Below, one piece after another: positions 27,046 to 37,140 of a stretch of 64,000 bases of DNA. Position numbers and translations under genes: made by a program. The DNA is from Clostridiales bacterium (lineage in GTDB: Bacteria > Bacillota > Clostridia > Lachnospirales > Lachnospiraceae): the NCBI GenBank assembly GCA_029010495.1, contig JAQXKO010000012.1:90978-154977 (forward strand). The letters run 5' to 3'. The notes beneath the pieces are model-generated. The model saw only the letters and a program-made list of their open reading frames with translations, did no database searches and was not told the DNA's origin. Within the stretch, counting starts at the first letter, position 1; each line of letters begins with the position of its first letter.

Positions 27046-28485
27046 TTATTTACAAATATCATTGAGAAGTTTGGCGATGATTCCACCCGGAATACTTACA
27101 CCGTAACCACCGTTTTCTACATAACAGATAAATGCATACGGATATTTTTCATTATCTACAAAACCGGAAAACCAACCGTTCATGCCGCCCTGCGCTCTGT
27201 CGACAGTACCTGTTTTTGCACCGAACCGAACATTAAATCGCCATGTATAATAGTGACCGCTGTGATTAACGGTATTATTTATCATCATAGCACGCATGGT
27301 ATCTGCAGTCTTTTCGTTGATTAACTGTTCCGTATATTTTGTTTCGAGTGATTTAATTACATTTCCGTCCTTGTCGGTAACTTCAGAAATCATGGTAGGA
27401 ATGGCTGATTTTCCGTGATTTGCGATTGCACCGAGGTAAATCATCATTGCACATGGATTGTTAAGGTCACGATGAAGACCTATAGCTGACCATGCGAACT
27501 GGAATGCGTTGTCTCCCACAAGCTCAAAGGAGCCTGCGCCGGTTCTGATGTTATTGTCAATAACATAGCTCTTTGTAAGTCCGCCGCTGTTTACTACATG
27601 CTGTAAATCCTCCTGCCTGAGCATTTCGGAGAGCTGGGCAAAGGCACAGTTACATGAATTTGCATATGCTGTTTTAATATCCTGTGTTCCGTGATAACCG
27701 GTACAGTTTACAATCTGATAACCAATCTTGTATTTACCGCGGCATGTGAATTTCCTGCTGAACAAGTCAGGAATATTATCAATGGCAGCTTCAAGAGTAA
27801 TGGTTTTCATTGTAGAACCCGGTGTAAATGCAGAGGAGAGGAATCTGTTGATATATGCGCCGCTGTACTTTGTATTTGTCAGAATGTCCTCAGGTACATT
27901 GTCAGGGTCAAATGTTGGAGTGGAAACCATACAGATGATTTCTCCCGTCTTGTAATTATAAATACCGACGGTACCGACATATTTACCAAGCGCATTTAAT
28001 GCCTTCTTCTGAACTTCGGCATCCATAGTGAGTTTAATTGTATTGCCGTCATCAGTAGCGGTGTATTCCTTATCTTGGGTGACGTATCTGCTGAAATAAT
28101 CGGAAAGTGTACGGATGGCGCCGGTTGAAATATTTTTGTTTCGGTCTCCTATAGTGTGGAGCATTGCCATTCTTGTTGCAGCATCTTCACTGTAAGTAAC
28201 ACCTTTCTCATTAACCTTTGCGAGCATTTTTCCGCTCTTGTCAACAATTGAACCCCTTACATAATATTTTTCCTTTGTAGAGGATGTGTTCATATATATA
28301 GACTGGGTATTGCCCGCTATTATATCATCATTTGTTAATGGCTTGTAACCGATAGCAGCATAATATTTTTCCGTCGTCCAATTGTCAAGATTGACGGAGT
28401 AAGTATATATAAAATATATAAGTCCGATTACGAAGGCAAAGCATAAGATGATACAAAGTAAAGTTCTATTTTGTATTTTTTTCAT
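27046..28485 (-). CDS. Penicillin-binding transpeptidase partner of the SEDS protein
   Basis: Class B-like penicillin-binding protein of 479 residues, the D,D-transpeptidase that cross-links new glycan. It has one N-terminal membrane helix (about residues 8-28), a small N-terminal domain, and the transpeptidase with all three motifs: S224-T-M-K227 in FTPGSTMKT, SCN in YANSCNCAF, and KTG in FGAKTGTVDRA. It is shorter than FtsI and most like PbpA of the actinobacterial rodA-pbpA pair. ATG at 28485 has GGAGG 5 nt upstream, inside the end of the SEDS gene (20-nt overlap), so the two are translationally coupled. Confidence 0.9.
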   Translation of the reverse strand: MKKIQNRTLLCIILCFAFVIGLIYFIYTYSVNLDNWTTEKYYAAIGYKPLTNDDIIAGNTQSIYMNTSSTKEKYYVRGSIVDKSGKMLAKVNEKGVTYSEDAATRMAMLHTIGDRNKNISTGAIRTLSDYFSRYVTQDKEYTATDDGNTIKLTMDAEVQKKALNALGKYVGTVGIYNYKTGEIICMVSTPTFDPDNVPEDILTNTKYSGAYINRFLSSAFTPGSTMKTITLEAAIDNIPDLFSRKFTCRGKYKIGYQIVNCTGYHGTQDIKTAYANSCNCAFAQLSEMLRQEDLQHVVNSGGLTKSYVIDNNIRTGAGSFELVGDNAFQFAWSAIGLHRDLNNPCAMMIYLGAIANHGKSAIPTMISEVTDKDGNVIKSLETKYTEQLINEKTADTMRAMMINNTVNHSGHYYTWRFNVRFGAKTGTVDRAQGGMNGWFSGFVDNEKYPYAFICYVENGGYGVSIPGGIIAKLLNDICK

Positions 28486-30265
28486 TATGACCTCCTTTGG
28501 CTTTAAGATAACCTTCTTTTGTAGGAGCCTGTTCACTACGCTTAAGTCTTGCGGCAAAGCTTGCATGCGGTCTTGTATCAGTTGCTTTAAGATATGCAAG
28601 AACACCCCATGCCATCATCATTGATGAACCACCGTTTGAAACAAACGGGAAGGTAACACCTGTAATCGGAAGAATGTCAACTGCTCCGAATACGTTAAGC
28701 GCTGTCTGAAACAGAAGAAGGGATGTTGCGGCACAGCCTGCTATGGTATAGAAGGTTGAACGTGAATTCATACAGGATCTGATGGCAAATACTGCAAGTA
28801 CTAAGATGCATATGATGGCTAACAATGCAATTATGATTCCCCATTCCTCGCAAAGCATGCCGAAAACAAGGTCGGTATCTGCGGCAGCTACATGTCTGCC
28901 TGCAAGCGTTCCTTTGCCGGGTCCCACACCGCCATAGCTGCCGTTATTGATTGCAACCATTGTATTAACCTGCTGGTAGCCTGTTGAGGCAGGATTGTCC
29001 CATGCGTGTCCCCAGCTGGAAAAACGCCTGAAAATATAAGGCTTTGCGGTAATTGCAAGTATTCCGCCAAGCAGGGCACCGGAGCATATGAAGGTGATGG
29101 TGGCGATGCTTCCGGAACGAAGATAGGCAATAACAATGAATGTAATAAAGAAGATTGCCGCTGTACCGAAGTCACTGCAGTACGCCAGAATACCTATGCT
29201 GGCAAGAGTAAGGCAGATAAAGAGAAAGATGTTTCTCTTTTTGAATAACCGGTCAAGCGTAGCTGCTCCGGCAAAAATATAAGTGATTTTTGCAAGCTCC
29301 GAAGGCTGGAAACTGATGCCTGCAAATTCAATCCAGTTTATTGCGCCGTATTTTCTCTCGCCAAACGCAACCGTAAGTAATAACAGGCCTATTGTCAAAG
29401 CAGCCATAACCCATCTGAATGTGTTTACACGGTTGATATTTCTGAGAAACATTCCGAGGCAGATAAGTAAAATAATACCCAGTACTATCGTAAACATCTG
29501 CTTCAGAAGAGAGGATGGCGCATATGAGCCGACAACGGCAAGACTGAGTGTTGACAGGTAAAAGGCAATAATCTCCATTTCAAAACCTTTTATACCCATA
29601 ATACGCATATCAACAAAGTAAAGCCACATTACGAGAGTTAACAGGAAGAATGAAGGAATAATATAAATAGAAGCTTTATCTCCCTTGTTAACAATAAGAC
29701 TTATTACGGTAAAAAACTGAAAAATAGTAAGCAGAATAAGCATACACCAGGGCGGAATAGGCTTAAATTTCCTTCTTTTACGCTCGCTCTTCATTTTTTC
29801 CTGCTTAGTAAGCGGCTCAAGTCTCAAAGAATAATCTCCAAGCGTGATTTTGTCACCGTAGCTGAGCTCTTCATCTTCGATAACCTCATCATCATTTACA
29901 AAAATACCGCGACTGGAATCAAGATCGTATATTTTCCATTCACCCTCATCATCCCTGATAAGTGCAGCATGCTGCTTGGAAATAGATTTTCTCATGATTG
30001 CAATATCACTTGATGCAGCACGGCCGATAATATTTTCCCAATGGGTAATGTAATAAATCTTTCCGTCAGTAATTGAAACAAGCTTTGCCCAGATTTCTGA
30101 TGTCCTTGGCATTGTCAAAAGTGAGATAATGGTACCTACGAGTATAAAAAAAGAAAGTGTAGGAAACATAATCTGCATTAGAATACCATATCCCTGTTCG
30201 AAAAAAGAATTGGAATTTGTAACAGTCTGTACTGCATGTAATAAGCTTTCTAAAAATGCATTCAA
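28466..30265 (-). CDS. FHA-domain/SEDS glycan polymerase fusion (FtsW/RodA/SpoVE family)
   Basis: SEDS proteins polymerise lipid II into peptidoglycan strands with a class B transpeptidase. The 599 residues have an N-terminal helix (about 33-52), then a cytoplasmic FHA domain at about 70-150 with the phosphothreonine-binding residues in place (G81-R82, S96..H99 in SKQH, N124 in GIFVND). A basic linker (KSERKRRKFK) leads to a ten-helix SEDS domain with the signature GGVGPGKGTLAGRHVAAAD and the late GVTFPFVSNGGSSMM. The start is TTG at 30265, set by GGAGG 8 nt upstream; the overlapping ATG is out of frame. The fusion implies direct control by a Ser/Thr kinase such as PrkC, encoded elsewhere. 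Confidence 0.92.
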   Translation of the reverse strand: MNAFLESLLHAVQTVTNSNSFFEQGYGILMQIMFPTLSFFILVGTIISLLTMPRTSEIWAKLVSITDGKIYYITHWENIIGRAASSDIAIMRKSISKQHAALIRDDEGEWKIYDLDSSRGIFVNDDEVIEDEELSYGDKITLGDYSLRLEPLTKQEKMKSERKRRKFKPIPPWCMLILLTIFQFFTVISLIVNKGDKASIYIIPSFFLLTLVMWLYFVDMRIMGIKGFEMEIIAFYLSTLSLAVVGSYAPSSLLKQMFTIVLGIILLICLGMFLRNINRVNTFRWVMAALTIGLLLLTVAFGERKYGAINWIEFAGISFQPSELAKITYIFAGAATLDRLFKKRNIFLFICLTLASIGILAYCSDFGTAAIFFITFIVIAYLRSGSIATITFICSGALLGGILAITAKPYIFRRFSSWGHAWDNPASTGYQQVNTMVAINNGSYGGVGPGKGTLAGRHVAAADTDLVFGMLCEEWGIIIALLAIICILVLAVFAIRSCMNSRSTFYTIAGCAATSLLLFQTALNVFGAVDILPITGVTFPFVSNGGSSMMMAWGVLAYLKATDTRPHASFAARLKRSEQAPTKEGYLKAKGGHNEKNTK

Positions 30266-30596
30266 TCCGTTTGCCTCCGATATTGAAATAATATGTAAAA
30301 CAAATAAACATAAAAACCCATAATTACGTCTATTATAATACCATATTTAATTAAAATCATCAAGAAGTCTTTGCAGATATTAAGTGTTATTAATAAGTAG
30401 ATTTTGTGAATTTTACGTAAAATGGTTCGAAAACAAACAATAATGAGATTTTTTCCTGAATCATGCGAAAATAAACCAATATTAATCTTTTTTTAGGACA
30501 GATAACTTTACATAATAAAAAAAATGTTGTATATTAAATATGGGTAAATTTGCGTTTTTTCAATGTTTGACACAACTAATTGATTTGGAGGATGAT
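30266..30596. other. Divergent intergenic region between FHA-SEDS and dgt
   Basis: 331 nt, AT-rich, no supported gene. It carries the dgt promoter (30507-30535, plus) and, for the minus strand, a TATAAT at 30337-30332 without a clear -35 that may serve the FHA-SEDS/PBP pair. Between them, at 30410-30423, lies a perfect 14-bp palindrome (ATTTTACGTAAAAT) that could be an operator. Confidence 0.5.
30507..30535 (+). promoter_or_regulatory. Promoter of the dgt-dnaG-rpoD operon
   Basis: TTTACA (30507-30512), 17-bp spacer, TATATT (30530-30535), giving a leader of about 55 nt to the ATG at 30597. Confidence 0.65.
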
Positions 30597-31616
30597 ATGC
30601 AGAAGGAAAAATCAATCAGGTGTATTCTGGAGGAAAGAGAGCATAAAATGTTAAGTCCGTATGCTACCTTTTCCGATATGTCAAAGGGTAGGGAATATTC
30701 ATGTGAGCCATGCGACATCAGACCATGCTTTCAAAGGGATCGTGACAGAATTATTCATTCTAAGGCTTTCAGAAGATTAAAGGACAAAACGCAGGTTTTT
30801 CTTACTCCTGAAAAAGATCATTACAGAACAAGACTTACACATACTCTTGAGGTGTCCCAGATAGCACGTTCAATAGCAAGGGCACTCATGCTGAATGAGG
30901 ATTTGACAGAGGCCATTGCACTTGGTCATGACCTTGGTCATACTCCTTTTGGTCATGCGGGAGAAAGAGCACTTAACGACATATGTCCGAATGGCTTTAA
31001 GCATCATATTCAGAGCCTCAGGGTTGCACAGGTACTTGAAAAACACGGCAAAGGTCTTAATCTGTCTTATGAGGTGCTTGACGGAATAAAGAATCATCAG
31101 ACAAGCGGAAAACCCGAAACTCTCTGCGGAAAAATTGTACAGATGTCTGACAAAATTGCCTATGTCAATCATGATATCGATGACGCAATCAGAGGCGGGA
31201 TTATTACGGAAAATGATATTCCGCATGAATATACCGATTTACTCGGTCACTCACTCAGGGACAGGCTGAATTCAATTATTCACAATATAATTATGAATTC
31301 TTACGGCAAAGATTTTGTGTCAATGACGCCTGAATTTGCTGCCGCCATGTCCGGACTGAGAAAATGGATGTTTGAAAATGTATATACAAACCCTACGGCA
31401 AAGGGCGAGGAGGGCAAGGCTGAGTCAATGATTAAGAGTCTTTACGAGTATTATCTTACCCATCCTCATCTTATACCGGGGGAGTATCATGAAATAATTA
31501 TTTCCCGAAATGAGGGAATCGAATATGCTATATGTGATTATATCGCCGGAATGTCAGACCGGTATTTTGTCAATACATATCAGGATATTATGATTCCAAA
31601 GGCGTGGAAATTCTGA
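30597..31616 (+). CDS. dgt: dNTP triphosphohydrolase, Dgt family
   Basis: HD-domain hydrolase of 339 residues that cleaves dNTPs to the nucleoside and tripolyphosphate. The metal-binding HD motif is seen in RTRLTHTLEVSQIARSIA and ALGHDLGHTPFGHAGE, and the family's FRRLKDKTQVF sits before it. ATG 30597 has GGAGG at 30587-30591; earlier in-frame starts have no site. It is followed closely by dnaG and rpoD, an arrangement widespread in Clostridia, linking dNTP balance to replication initiation. The stop is 14 nt before dnaG. Confidence 0.92.
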   Translation: MQKEKSIRCILEEREHKMLSPYATFSDMSKGREYSCEPCDIRPCFQRDRDRIIHSKAFRRLKDKTQVFLTPEKDHYRTRLTHTLEVSQIARSIARALMLNEDLTEAIALGHDLGHTPFGHAGERALNDICPNGFKHHIQSLRVAQVLEKHGKGLNLSYEVLDGIKNHQTSGKPETLCGKIVQMSDKIAYVNHDIDDAIRGGIITENDIPHEYTDLLGHSLRDRLNSIIHNIIMNSYGKDFVSMTPEFAAAMSGLRKWMFENVYTNPTAKGEEGKAESMIKSLYEYYLTHPHLIPGEYHEIIISRNEGIEYAICDYIAGMSDRYFVNTYQDIMIPKAWKF

Positions 31617-31630
31617 TTTTGGAGGTTTGA

Positions 31631-33439
31631 GTGTTTTATCCTGAGGAAATAATTGAAGATGTTCGAAGAAAAAATGACATCGTCGATGTAATAGGGGCAA
31701 GTGTGCGCCTTAAGCGTTCCGGCTCAAATTATCAGGGACTTTGCCCGTTTCACAATGAGAAAACACCATCCTTCTCTGTTAATCCGCAGAGACAGATATT
31801 TAAATGCTTCGGCTGCGGCAAAGGAGGAAATGTCCTTACATTTGTAATGGAATATGAAAATATTGGTTTTCCCGAAGCTTTAAAATTTCTTGCCGACAGA
31901 GCAGGAGTAAAGCTTCCGCAGGCGGATTATTCGGAGGCTGCGACAAAATCCGCACAGGAGAGGGCAGGCCTTTTGGATATGTATAAAAAGGCAGCCATAT
32001 ATTTCCATAATACCCTTAAAAGGCCGGAGGGTGCCGAGGGCTATAAATATCTTAAGGGAAGAGGACTTTCAGATGAGACAATCATCAGATTCGGTCTTGG
32101 CTTTTCGCCGGCAAGAGGCACGAATCTTTACAAAACCTTTAAAGAGTGCGGTTATTCACCTGATATGATAAAAAAAACCGAACTCTTCAGCTTTGATGAA
32201 AAAGACGGAGCCAGGGATAAATTCTGGAACAGGGTAATGTTTCCGATTCTTGATGTAAACGGCAAGGTAATTGCTTTTGGAGGAAGGGTCATGGGAGATG
32301 CGCTCCCAAAGTATCTTAATTCAAATGAAACCCGTATCTTTGAAAAAAGCAAAAATCTGTATGCGATGAACATATCGAGAAAAACAAAGGAAGATTATAT
32401 GCTGCTCTGTGAAGGGTATATGGATGTAATAGCACTGCATCAGGCGGGCTTTGACAATGCTGTGGCAAGTCTTGGTACGTCACTTACTCCGCTTCAGGCA
32501 AATCTTATTGCAAGATATACCAAAAATGTTTATATAACCTATGACAGTGACGGGGCAGGCGTGAAGGCTGCGCTTAGAGCCATACCTATTTTAAAAAATG
32601 CCGGAATTACTGCAAAGGTTGTTAACATGGAGCCGTATAAAGACCCTGACGAGTTTATTAAAAATCTCGGGAAAGAGGAATATGAGAAAAGAATAAATAA
32701 TGCTGTTCCGGGTTTCTTCTTCAGAGTAAAGCAGACAGCAAAGGCTTATGATTTTTCCAATCCCGAAGAAAAAACAAAATTTTATAACGAAGCTGCAAGA
32801 ATGTGTCTTGAATTTGAGGATGAGATTGAGCGCAATACTCATATAGAGGCATTTTGCAGAGAATATGCGGTACCGACCGAAAGCTTTAATAAATTGGTAA
32901 ACAGGCTGGCAGCAGGCATTGATATCGACAAAACGCTTTATTTGTCTCAACGAGAACCGATTGTCAGACAAAATCAGGAAACAGACAAATATAATAAAGA
33001 AAGGCTGGAGTGCGAAAAGCTTGTTTTTACATGGAGTTCACTGGATAAGAGGTATGCATATGTACTGAAAAAATATGCTGAAGTTGATAATTTTCAGGAA
33101 GGAATACCGAGAAAAATTGCTGAAGAGCAGTACAGAAGAAACGACAACGGCCTGAAAATGATTAGCCCTGCGTCACTTATCAACTTGTTTGAAACGACAG
33201 GTGAGCAGGCATTTGTTTCGGAATTATTTCAGGCGGATATGTGGGAACAGATCAATGATGATAAAGTGAGAGATAAGGCATTTGCTGATTCGCTTTGCAA
33301 AATACTGCTGCTTTCATCAAAGGATATGTCAAAACAGCCCGGATTAAGCTCTGAAAAGCTGAAACAGGCCATGAAGCTTAAAAACAATATTAAACAGATT
33401 AATTCATTGGTACTTAAGGAACTGGAAAAGTTGAAGTAA
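31631..33439 (+). CDS. dnaG: DNA primase DnaG
   Basis: Makes RNA primers at the replication fork. The 602-residue protein has the N-terminal CHC2-type zinc finger (CPFHNEKTPSFSVNP..FKCFGCGKGG), the primase core (GRGLSDETIIRFGLGFSP), the TOPRIM metal site (LCEGYMDVIALHQAGF with Glu, and YDSDGAG), and a C-terminal helicase-binding region that is divergent, as usual. GTG start at 31631 follows GGAGGT at 31621-31626. It lies between dgt and rpoD in the macromolecular-synthesis operon. Confidence 0.97.
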   Translation: MFYPEEIIEDVRRKNDIVDVIGASVRLKRSGSNYQGLCPFHNEKTPSFSVNPQRQIFKCFGCGKGGNVLTFVMEYENIGFPEALKFLADRAGVKLPQADYSEAATKSAQERAGLLDMYKKAAIYFHNTLKRPEGAEGYKYLKGRGLSDETIIRFGLGFSPARGTNLYKTFKECGYSPDMIKKTELFSFDEKDGARDKFWNRVMFPILDVNGKVIAFGGRVMGDALPKYLNSNETRIFEKSKNLYAMNISRKTKEDYMLLCEGYMDVIALHQAGFDNAVASLGTSLTPLQANLIARYTKNVYITYDSDGAGVKAALRAIPILKNAGITAKVVNMEPYKDPDEFIKNLGKEEYEKRINNAVPGFFFRVKQTAKAYDFSNPEEKTKFYNEAARMCLEFEDEIERNTHIEAFCREYAVPTESFNKLVNRLAAGIDIDKTLYLSQREPIVRQNQETDKYNKERLECEKLVFTWSSLDKRYAYVLKKYAEVDNFQEGIPRKIAEEQYRRNDNGLKMISPASLINLFETTGEQAFVSELFQADMWEQINDDKVRDKAFADSLCKILLLSSKDMSKQPGLSSEKLKQAMKLKNNIKQINSLVLKELEKLK

Positions 33440-33454
33440 TACAGGGAGGCAGTT

Positions 33455-34684
33455 ATGGAAAAAAACGCTATGGAATTTCAGGTAAAGCTTGGTGAACTTA
33501 TGGAATATGCCAAGACAAAGAAAAATGTTCTTGAGCAGAGCGAAGTCAATAATTTCTTTACCGGATTTAATTTGAGTGATGATGATTGGGATAATATATA
33601 TAATTATCTTGAATCAAATGATGTGGATGTATTAAAAGATATGTCAATGGAAAACATAAACGATAAAGAGGTCGAGGAAATGGCTAATCTCAGCGATGAG
33701 GAGCTGTTTGCCGGTCTTGATAAAATCGAAAATCTTGACAGCCTTGACGGCTCCGGCGACATTGACGATTTACAGGTATACGCCGATATGGAGGACTTCA
33801 ATGAGGGAGAAGAAAATCTGGCTCAGATAGACCTTTCCGTTCCTGACGGCGTCAGCGTTGACGATCCCGTAAGAATGTATCTTAAGGAAATCGGCAAGGT
33901 GCCGCTTCTTACTGCCGATGAAGAGGTTGAACTTGCAAAAAGAATCCAGAACGGAGATTCTGATGCAAAAAAACGACTTGAGGAAGCCAATCTCAGACTT
34001 GTTGTAAGTATTGCCAAGAGATATGTCGGCAGAGGAATGCAGTTTCTCGACCTTATCCAGGAGGGGAATCTGGGTCTGATTAAGGCGGCAGAAAAATTTG
34101 ATTATGAAAAGGGATTTAAATTTTCAACATATGCAACATGGTGGATCAGGCAGGCCATTACGAGAGCCATAGCGGATCAGGCAAGAACTATACGTGTTCC
34201 GGTTCATATGGTTGAAAATATCAATAAGCTTTTAAGGGCCAAGAGAGAGCTTGTACAGAAGCTCGGCAGGGAGCCTTCTCCGGAGGAAATAGCAGAATAT
34301 ATGGATATTCCTGTTGACAGAGTTATGGAAATAACAAAGATTTCACAGGAGCCTGTATCTCTTGAAACACCTGTGGGAGAGGAGGACGATTCACATCTTG
34401 GTGATTTCGTACAGGATTACAATATGCCTGTACCCGAAGAGGCTGCAACCCAGACTGCGCTTAAGCTTCAGATAAGGGAAGCATTGTCAACCTTATCCGA
34501 ACGTGAAAGAAAAGTAATTGAGCTCAGATTCGGACTTATTGACGGCAAGCAGAGAACTCTTGAGGAGGTTGGTGCTGAATTTGCTGTTACAAGAGAACGA
34601 ATCAGACAGATAGAGGCAAAGGCTCTCAGAAAACTCAGACAGCCAAGCAAGAGTCGTAAACTGAGAGATTATATGGAGGGGTAA
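33455..34684 (+). CDS. rpoD: Primary sigma factor RpoD (sigma-A)
   Basis: Housekeeping sigma-70 factor of 409 residues. An acidic region 1.1 occupies the first 110 residues, followed by region 1.2 ([17 protein letters not shown]), region 2 with the -10 recognition helix ([19 protein letters not shown]), region 3 and region 4 with the -35 helix-turn-helix ([20 protein letters not shown]). Start ATG 33455 follows AGGGAGG. The gene is 15 nt behind dnaG, and trmK begins directly at its stop. Consensus TTGACA/TATAAT promoters throughout the window fit this factor. Confidence 0.98.
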   Translation: MEKNAMEFQVKLGELMEYAKTKKNVLEQSEVNNFFTGFNLSDDDWDNIYNYLESNDVDVLKDMSMENINDKEVEEMANLSDEELFAGLDKIENLDSLDGSGDIDDLQVYADMEDFNEGEENLAQIDLSVPDGVSVDDPVRMYLKEIGKVPLLTADEEVELAKRIQNGDSDAKKRLEEANLRLVVSIAKRYVGRGMQFLDLIQEGNLGLIKAAEKFDYEKGFKFSTYATWWIRQAITRAIADQARTIRVPVHMVENINKLLRAKRELVQKLGREPSPEEIAEYMDIPVDRVMEITKISQEPVSLETPVGEEDDSHLGDFVQDYNMPVPEEAATQTALKLQIREALSTLSERERKVIELRFGLIDGKQRTLEEVGAEFAVTRERIRQIEAKALRKLRQPSKSRKLRDYMEG

Positions 34685-35374
34685 TTGAATCTATCAAAAA
34701 GACTTACAATGAATCTTTCCATGCTTTCACATTGTTGCAGTCTTGCGGATGTCGGATGTGATCATGCATATTCATGTATATATGCCATACAAAATCATAT
34801 ATGCGATTACTGCTATGCCTGTGACATTCGAAAGGGACCGTTGTCAATTGCACGGAATAATATTTTAAATAATGGTTTGTCACATAAAATTAAAACCGTA
34901 TTATGCGATGGACTGGAATTAATTAGTCCGGGAGATGTCGATGCCATACTTGTTTCGGGAATGGGAGGCATGACAATATGTAATATCCTCAACGAGGGTA
35001 AAGAGGTTGTTTTAGGAGCATCACAGCTTGTATTGCAGCCACAGTCTGATATTTCAAAGGTCAGACATCTGGTTCATGAGCTTGGCTTTGTTATTGACAA
35101 CGAGAAGATGTGCATGGATGAAGGAAAATATTATACTTGTATTCATTGCGTCAAGGGAGTTGTTATTCCATATGAAGAAGAATTCATGTATGAATACGGT
35201 AAAATTCTTCTTGATGATAATGATAAATTACTGCATGAATACATTAACGGGAAGAAGGACAAGCTTTTAAAAATAAAAAATCAATGTGTATCTTACGGTT
35301 CGGGTAATAATATTGATATGTTGGACATAGAATTAGAAATGTTAACTAAGGCACTTGACTATATGAAACGTTAA
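34685..35374 (+). CDS. trmK: tRNA (adenine(22)-N1)-methyltransferase TrmK
   Basis: SAM-dependent enzyme that methylates N1 of A22 in tRNA. The 229-residue protein has the class I SAM motif LADVGCDHAY, the second-strand CDIRKGPLSIARNNI, and the characteristic VSGMGGMTICNIL and LQPQSD motifs of the TrmK (YqfN) family. The start is TTG at 34685, immediately after the rpoD stop, with GGAGGGG at 34676-34682. In Bacillus the gene also follows sigA, which supports the call. Confidence 0.9.
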   Translation: MNLSKRLTMNLSMLSHCCSLADVGCDHAYSCIYAIQNHICDYCYACDIRKGPLSIARNNILNNGLSHKIKTVLCDGLELISPGDVDAILVSGMGGMTICNILNEGKEVVLGASQLVLQPQSDISKVRHLVHELGFVIDNEKMCMDEGKYYTCIHCVKGVVIPYEEEFMYEYGKILLDDNDKLLHEYINGKKDKLLKIKNQCVSYGSGNNIDMLDIELEMLTKALDYMKR

Positions 35375-35422
35375 TTTTATGTGGCATGTTATATGCCCCT
35401 GATTGTGCAAAGAGGAGGTATT

Positions 35423-37084
35423 ATGGAAAAAATAAAATTAAATTTCGGTTCTTTCGGCGAATACGAGTTTAATAAGGGGATTTCTGTCGGAGAAGCAGTT
35501 CAAAAGGCTATGCTTAAGTGCGCTGATCCGGTGATGCTTTGCAGAATAAACGGCAGGATTAAGGAGCTTTGTTACGTTCCGTATGAGGATTGCAATGTCG
35601 AACTTGTAACAAACTGCGATAAATCAGGAATGAGAACTTATGAAAGGGGACTTTTACTTGTATTTTTACATGCAGTGTATAAGGCATGCAGGGGAACAAA
35701 ATTTGAAAAAGCAGTTATTGAATATGGAATAGGCCGTGGAATATATTGCGAGATAAAGGGCACGCGTGTCACCGATAAGATGGTTGAACGTATTAGAGAT
35801 AATATGAAAAAGTCAGTAGAGGCCAATCTTCCCATTGAGAAAAAAACTGTACCAACGGCATATGCAAGACAAATGTTTAAGGAAATGAACATGGCAGATA
35901 AGGAGCGTTTATTAAAGTTCAGACGTTCCTCAAATACTAATATATACAAACTCGGAAATTATATTGACTATTTTTACGGTTTTATGCCTGTAAATACCGG
36001 GGCACTGAAGGTTTTTGACGTTATCAGATATCAGGAGGGCATTGTTCTTGTTTTACCTGAAACGGATAATCCGTCAAAGCTTGCGAATTTTGAAGGCAGA
36101 GATAAGCTTTTTGAAACTCTGGCTGCTTCAAATTTCTGGGCGGATATGATAGGCATCAGTACGGTCGGCGACTTAAATGAAATGATTACAAGAACGGAAT
36201 ATGCTGATTATATACTGATGGCTGAAGCCCTACAGGAGAAGAAGATTGCTGAAATTGCAGAGCTTGTCAAAAGAGAAAGAGGCAAAAAGTTTGTAATGAT
36301 TGCGGGACCAAGCTCATCAGGCAAAACAACTTTTTCACACAGACTGTCAATACAGCTGAAGCTGATAGGATTTAAGCCACATCCGATTGCTCTTGACGAT
36401 TATTATAAAAACCGTTCGGAAACACCGAAAAATCCTGACGGAAGTTATGATTTCGAATGTCTTGAGGCACTTGACGTGCAATTATTTAACAGTGATATGA
36501 CAAGACTACTTAACGGCGAAACTGTCGATATGCCTACTTTTAATTTTAAGACAGGAAAGAGAGAATATAAAGGTAATAAGCTGAAATTAGGCGAGGACGA
36601 TATACTTGTAATTGAAGGAATTCACGGGTTGAATGATAAGCTTAGCTATTCGCTTCCAAATGAATCTAAGTTTAAAATTTATATAAGTGCACTAACCCAG
36701 CTTAATATTGATGAGCATAATCGTATACCGACTACCGATTGCAGGCTTTTGAGAAGAATCGTAAGAGATGCCCGCACCAGAGGTACATTGGCAAAGGATA
36801 CGATTAAAATGTGGAGCTCGGTAAGAAACGGAGAAGAGAAGTACATCTTTCCTTTTCAGGAAAGTGCTGACGTGATGTTTAACTCGGCACTTATTTATGA
36901 GCTTGGCGTAATAAAGCAATATGCTGAACCGTTGTTATTTGGTATCGGACCGGATGAGCCGGAGTATGAGGAGGCAAAGAGACTGCTGAAATTTCTTGAA
37001 TATTTCCTGTCAATAAGTCCCGAAACAATACCGAATAATTCGATTTGCAGGGAATTTGTAGGCGGAAGCTGTTTTAACGTATAA
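35423..37084 (+). CDS. Uridine-kinase-like nucleoside kinase with N-terminal TGS/ThrRS-like region
   Basis: The 553-residue protein has an N-terminal ubiquitin-like/TGS stretch (residues 1-65), a middle region resembling the threonyl-tRNA synthetase second additional domain, and from about residue 285 a uridine kinase/phosphoribulokinase P-loop (MIAGPSSSGKTTFSHRLS) with DDYYKNR and IEGIHGLND motifs. It would phosphorylate a nucleoside; uridine/cytidine is likely but unproven. ATG 35423 follows GAGGAGG. The same fusion is frequent in Clostridia. It closes the run that starts at dgt; the RNase P RNA gene follows with its own promoter. Confidence 0.85.
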   Translation: MEKIKLNFGSFGEYEFNKGISVGEAVQKAMLKCADPVMLCRINGRIKELCYVPYEDCNVELVTNCDKSGMRTYERGLLLVFLHAVYKACRGTKFEKAVIEYGIGRGIYCEIKGTRVTDKMVERIRDNMKKSVEANLPIEKKTVPTAYARQMFKEMNMADKERLLKFRRSSNTNIYKLGNYIDYFYGFMPVNTGALKVFDVIRYQEGIVLVLPETDNPSKLANFEGRDKLFETLAASNFWADMIGISTVGDLNEMITRTEYADYILMAEALQEKKIAEIAELVKRERGKKFVMIAGPSSSGKTTFSHRLSIQLKLIGFKPHPIALDDYYKNRSETPKNPDGSYDFECLEALDVQLFNSDMTRLLNGETVDMPTFNFKTGKREYKGNKLKLGEDDILVIEGIHGLNDKLSYSLPNESKFKIYISALTQLNIDEHNRIPTTDCRLLRRIVRDARTRGTLAKDTIKMWSSVRNGEEKYIFPFQESADVMFNSALIYELGVIKQYAEPLLFGIGPDEPEYEEAKRLLKFLEYFLSISPETIPNNSICREFVGGSCFNV

Positions 37085-37104
37085 AATATCTTTTCAATAT
37101 ATAC

Positions 37105-37133
37105 TTGATTTTTTGAAAAAAATCTGATACATT
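37105..37133 (+). promoter_or_regulatory. Promoter of rnpB
   Basis: TTGATT (37105-37110), 17-bp spacer, TACATT (37128-37133) preceded by TGA, an extended -10. Predicted transcription start near 37140 matches the 5' end of the RNase P RNA. Confidence 0.7.
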
Positions 37134-37140
37134 AGTGAAC

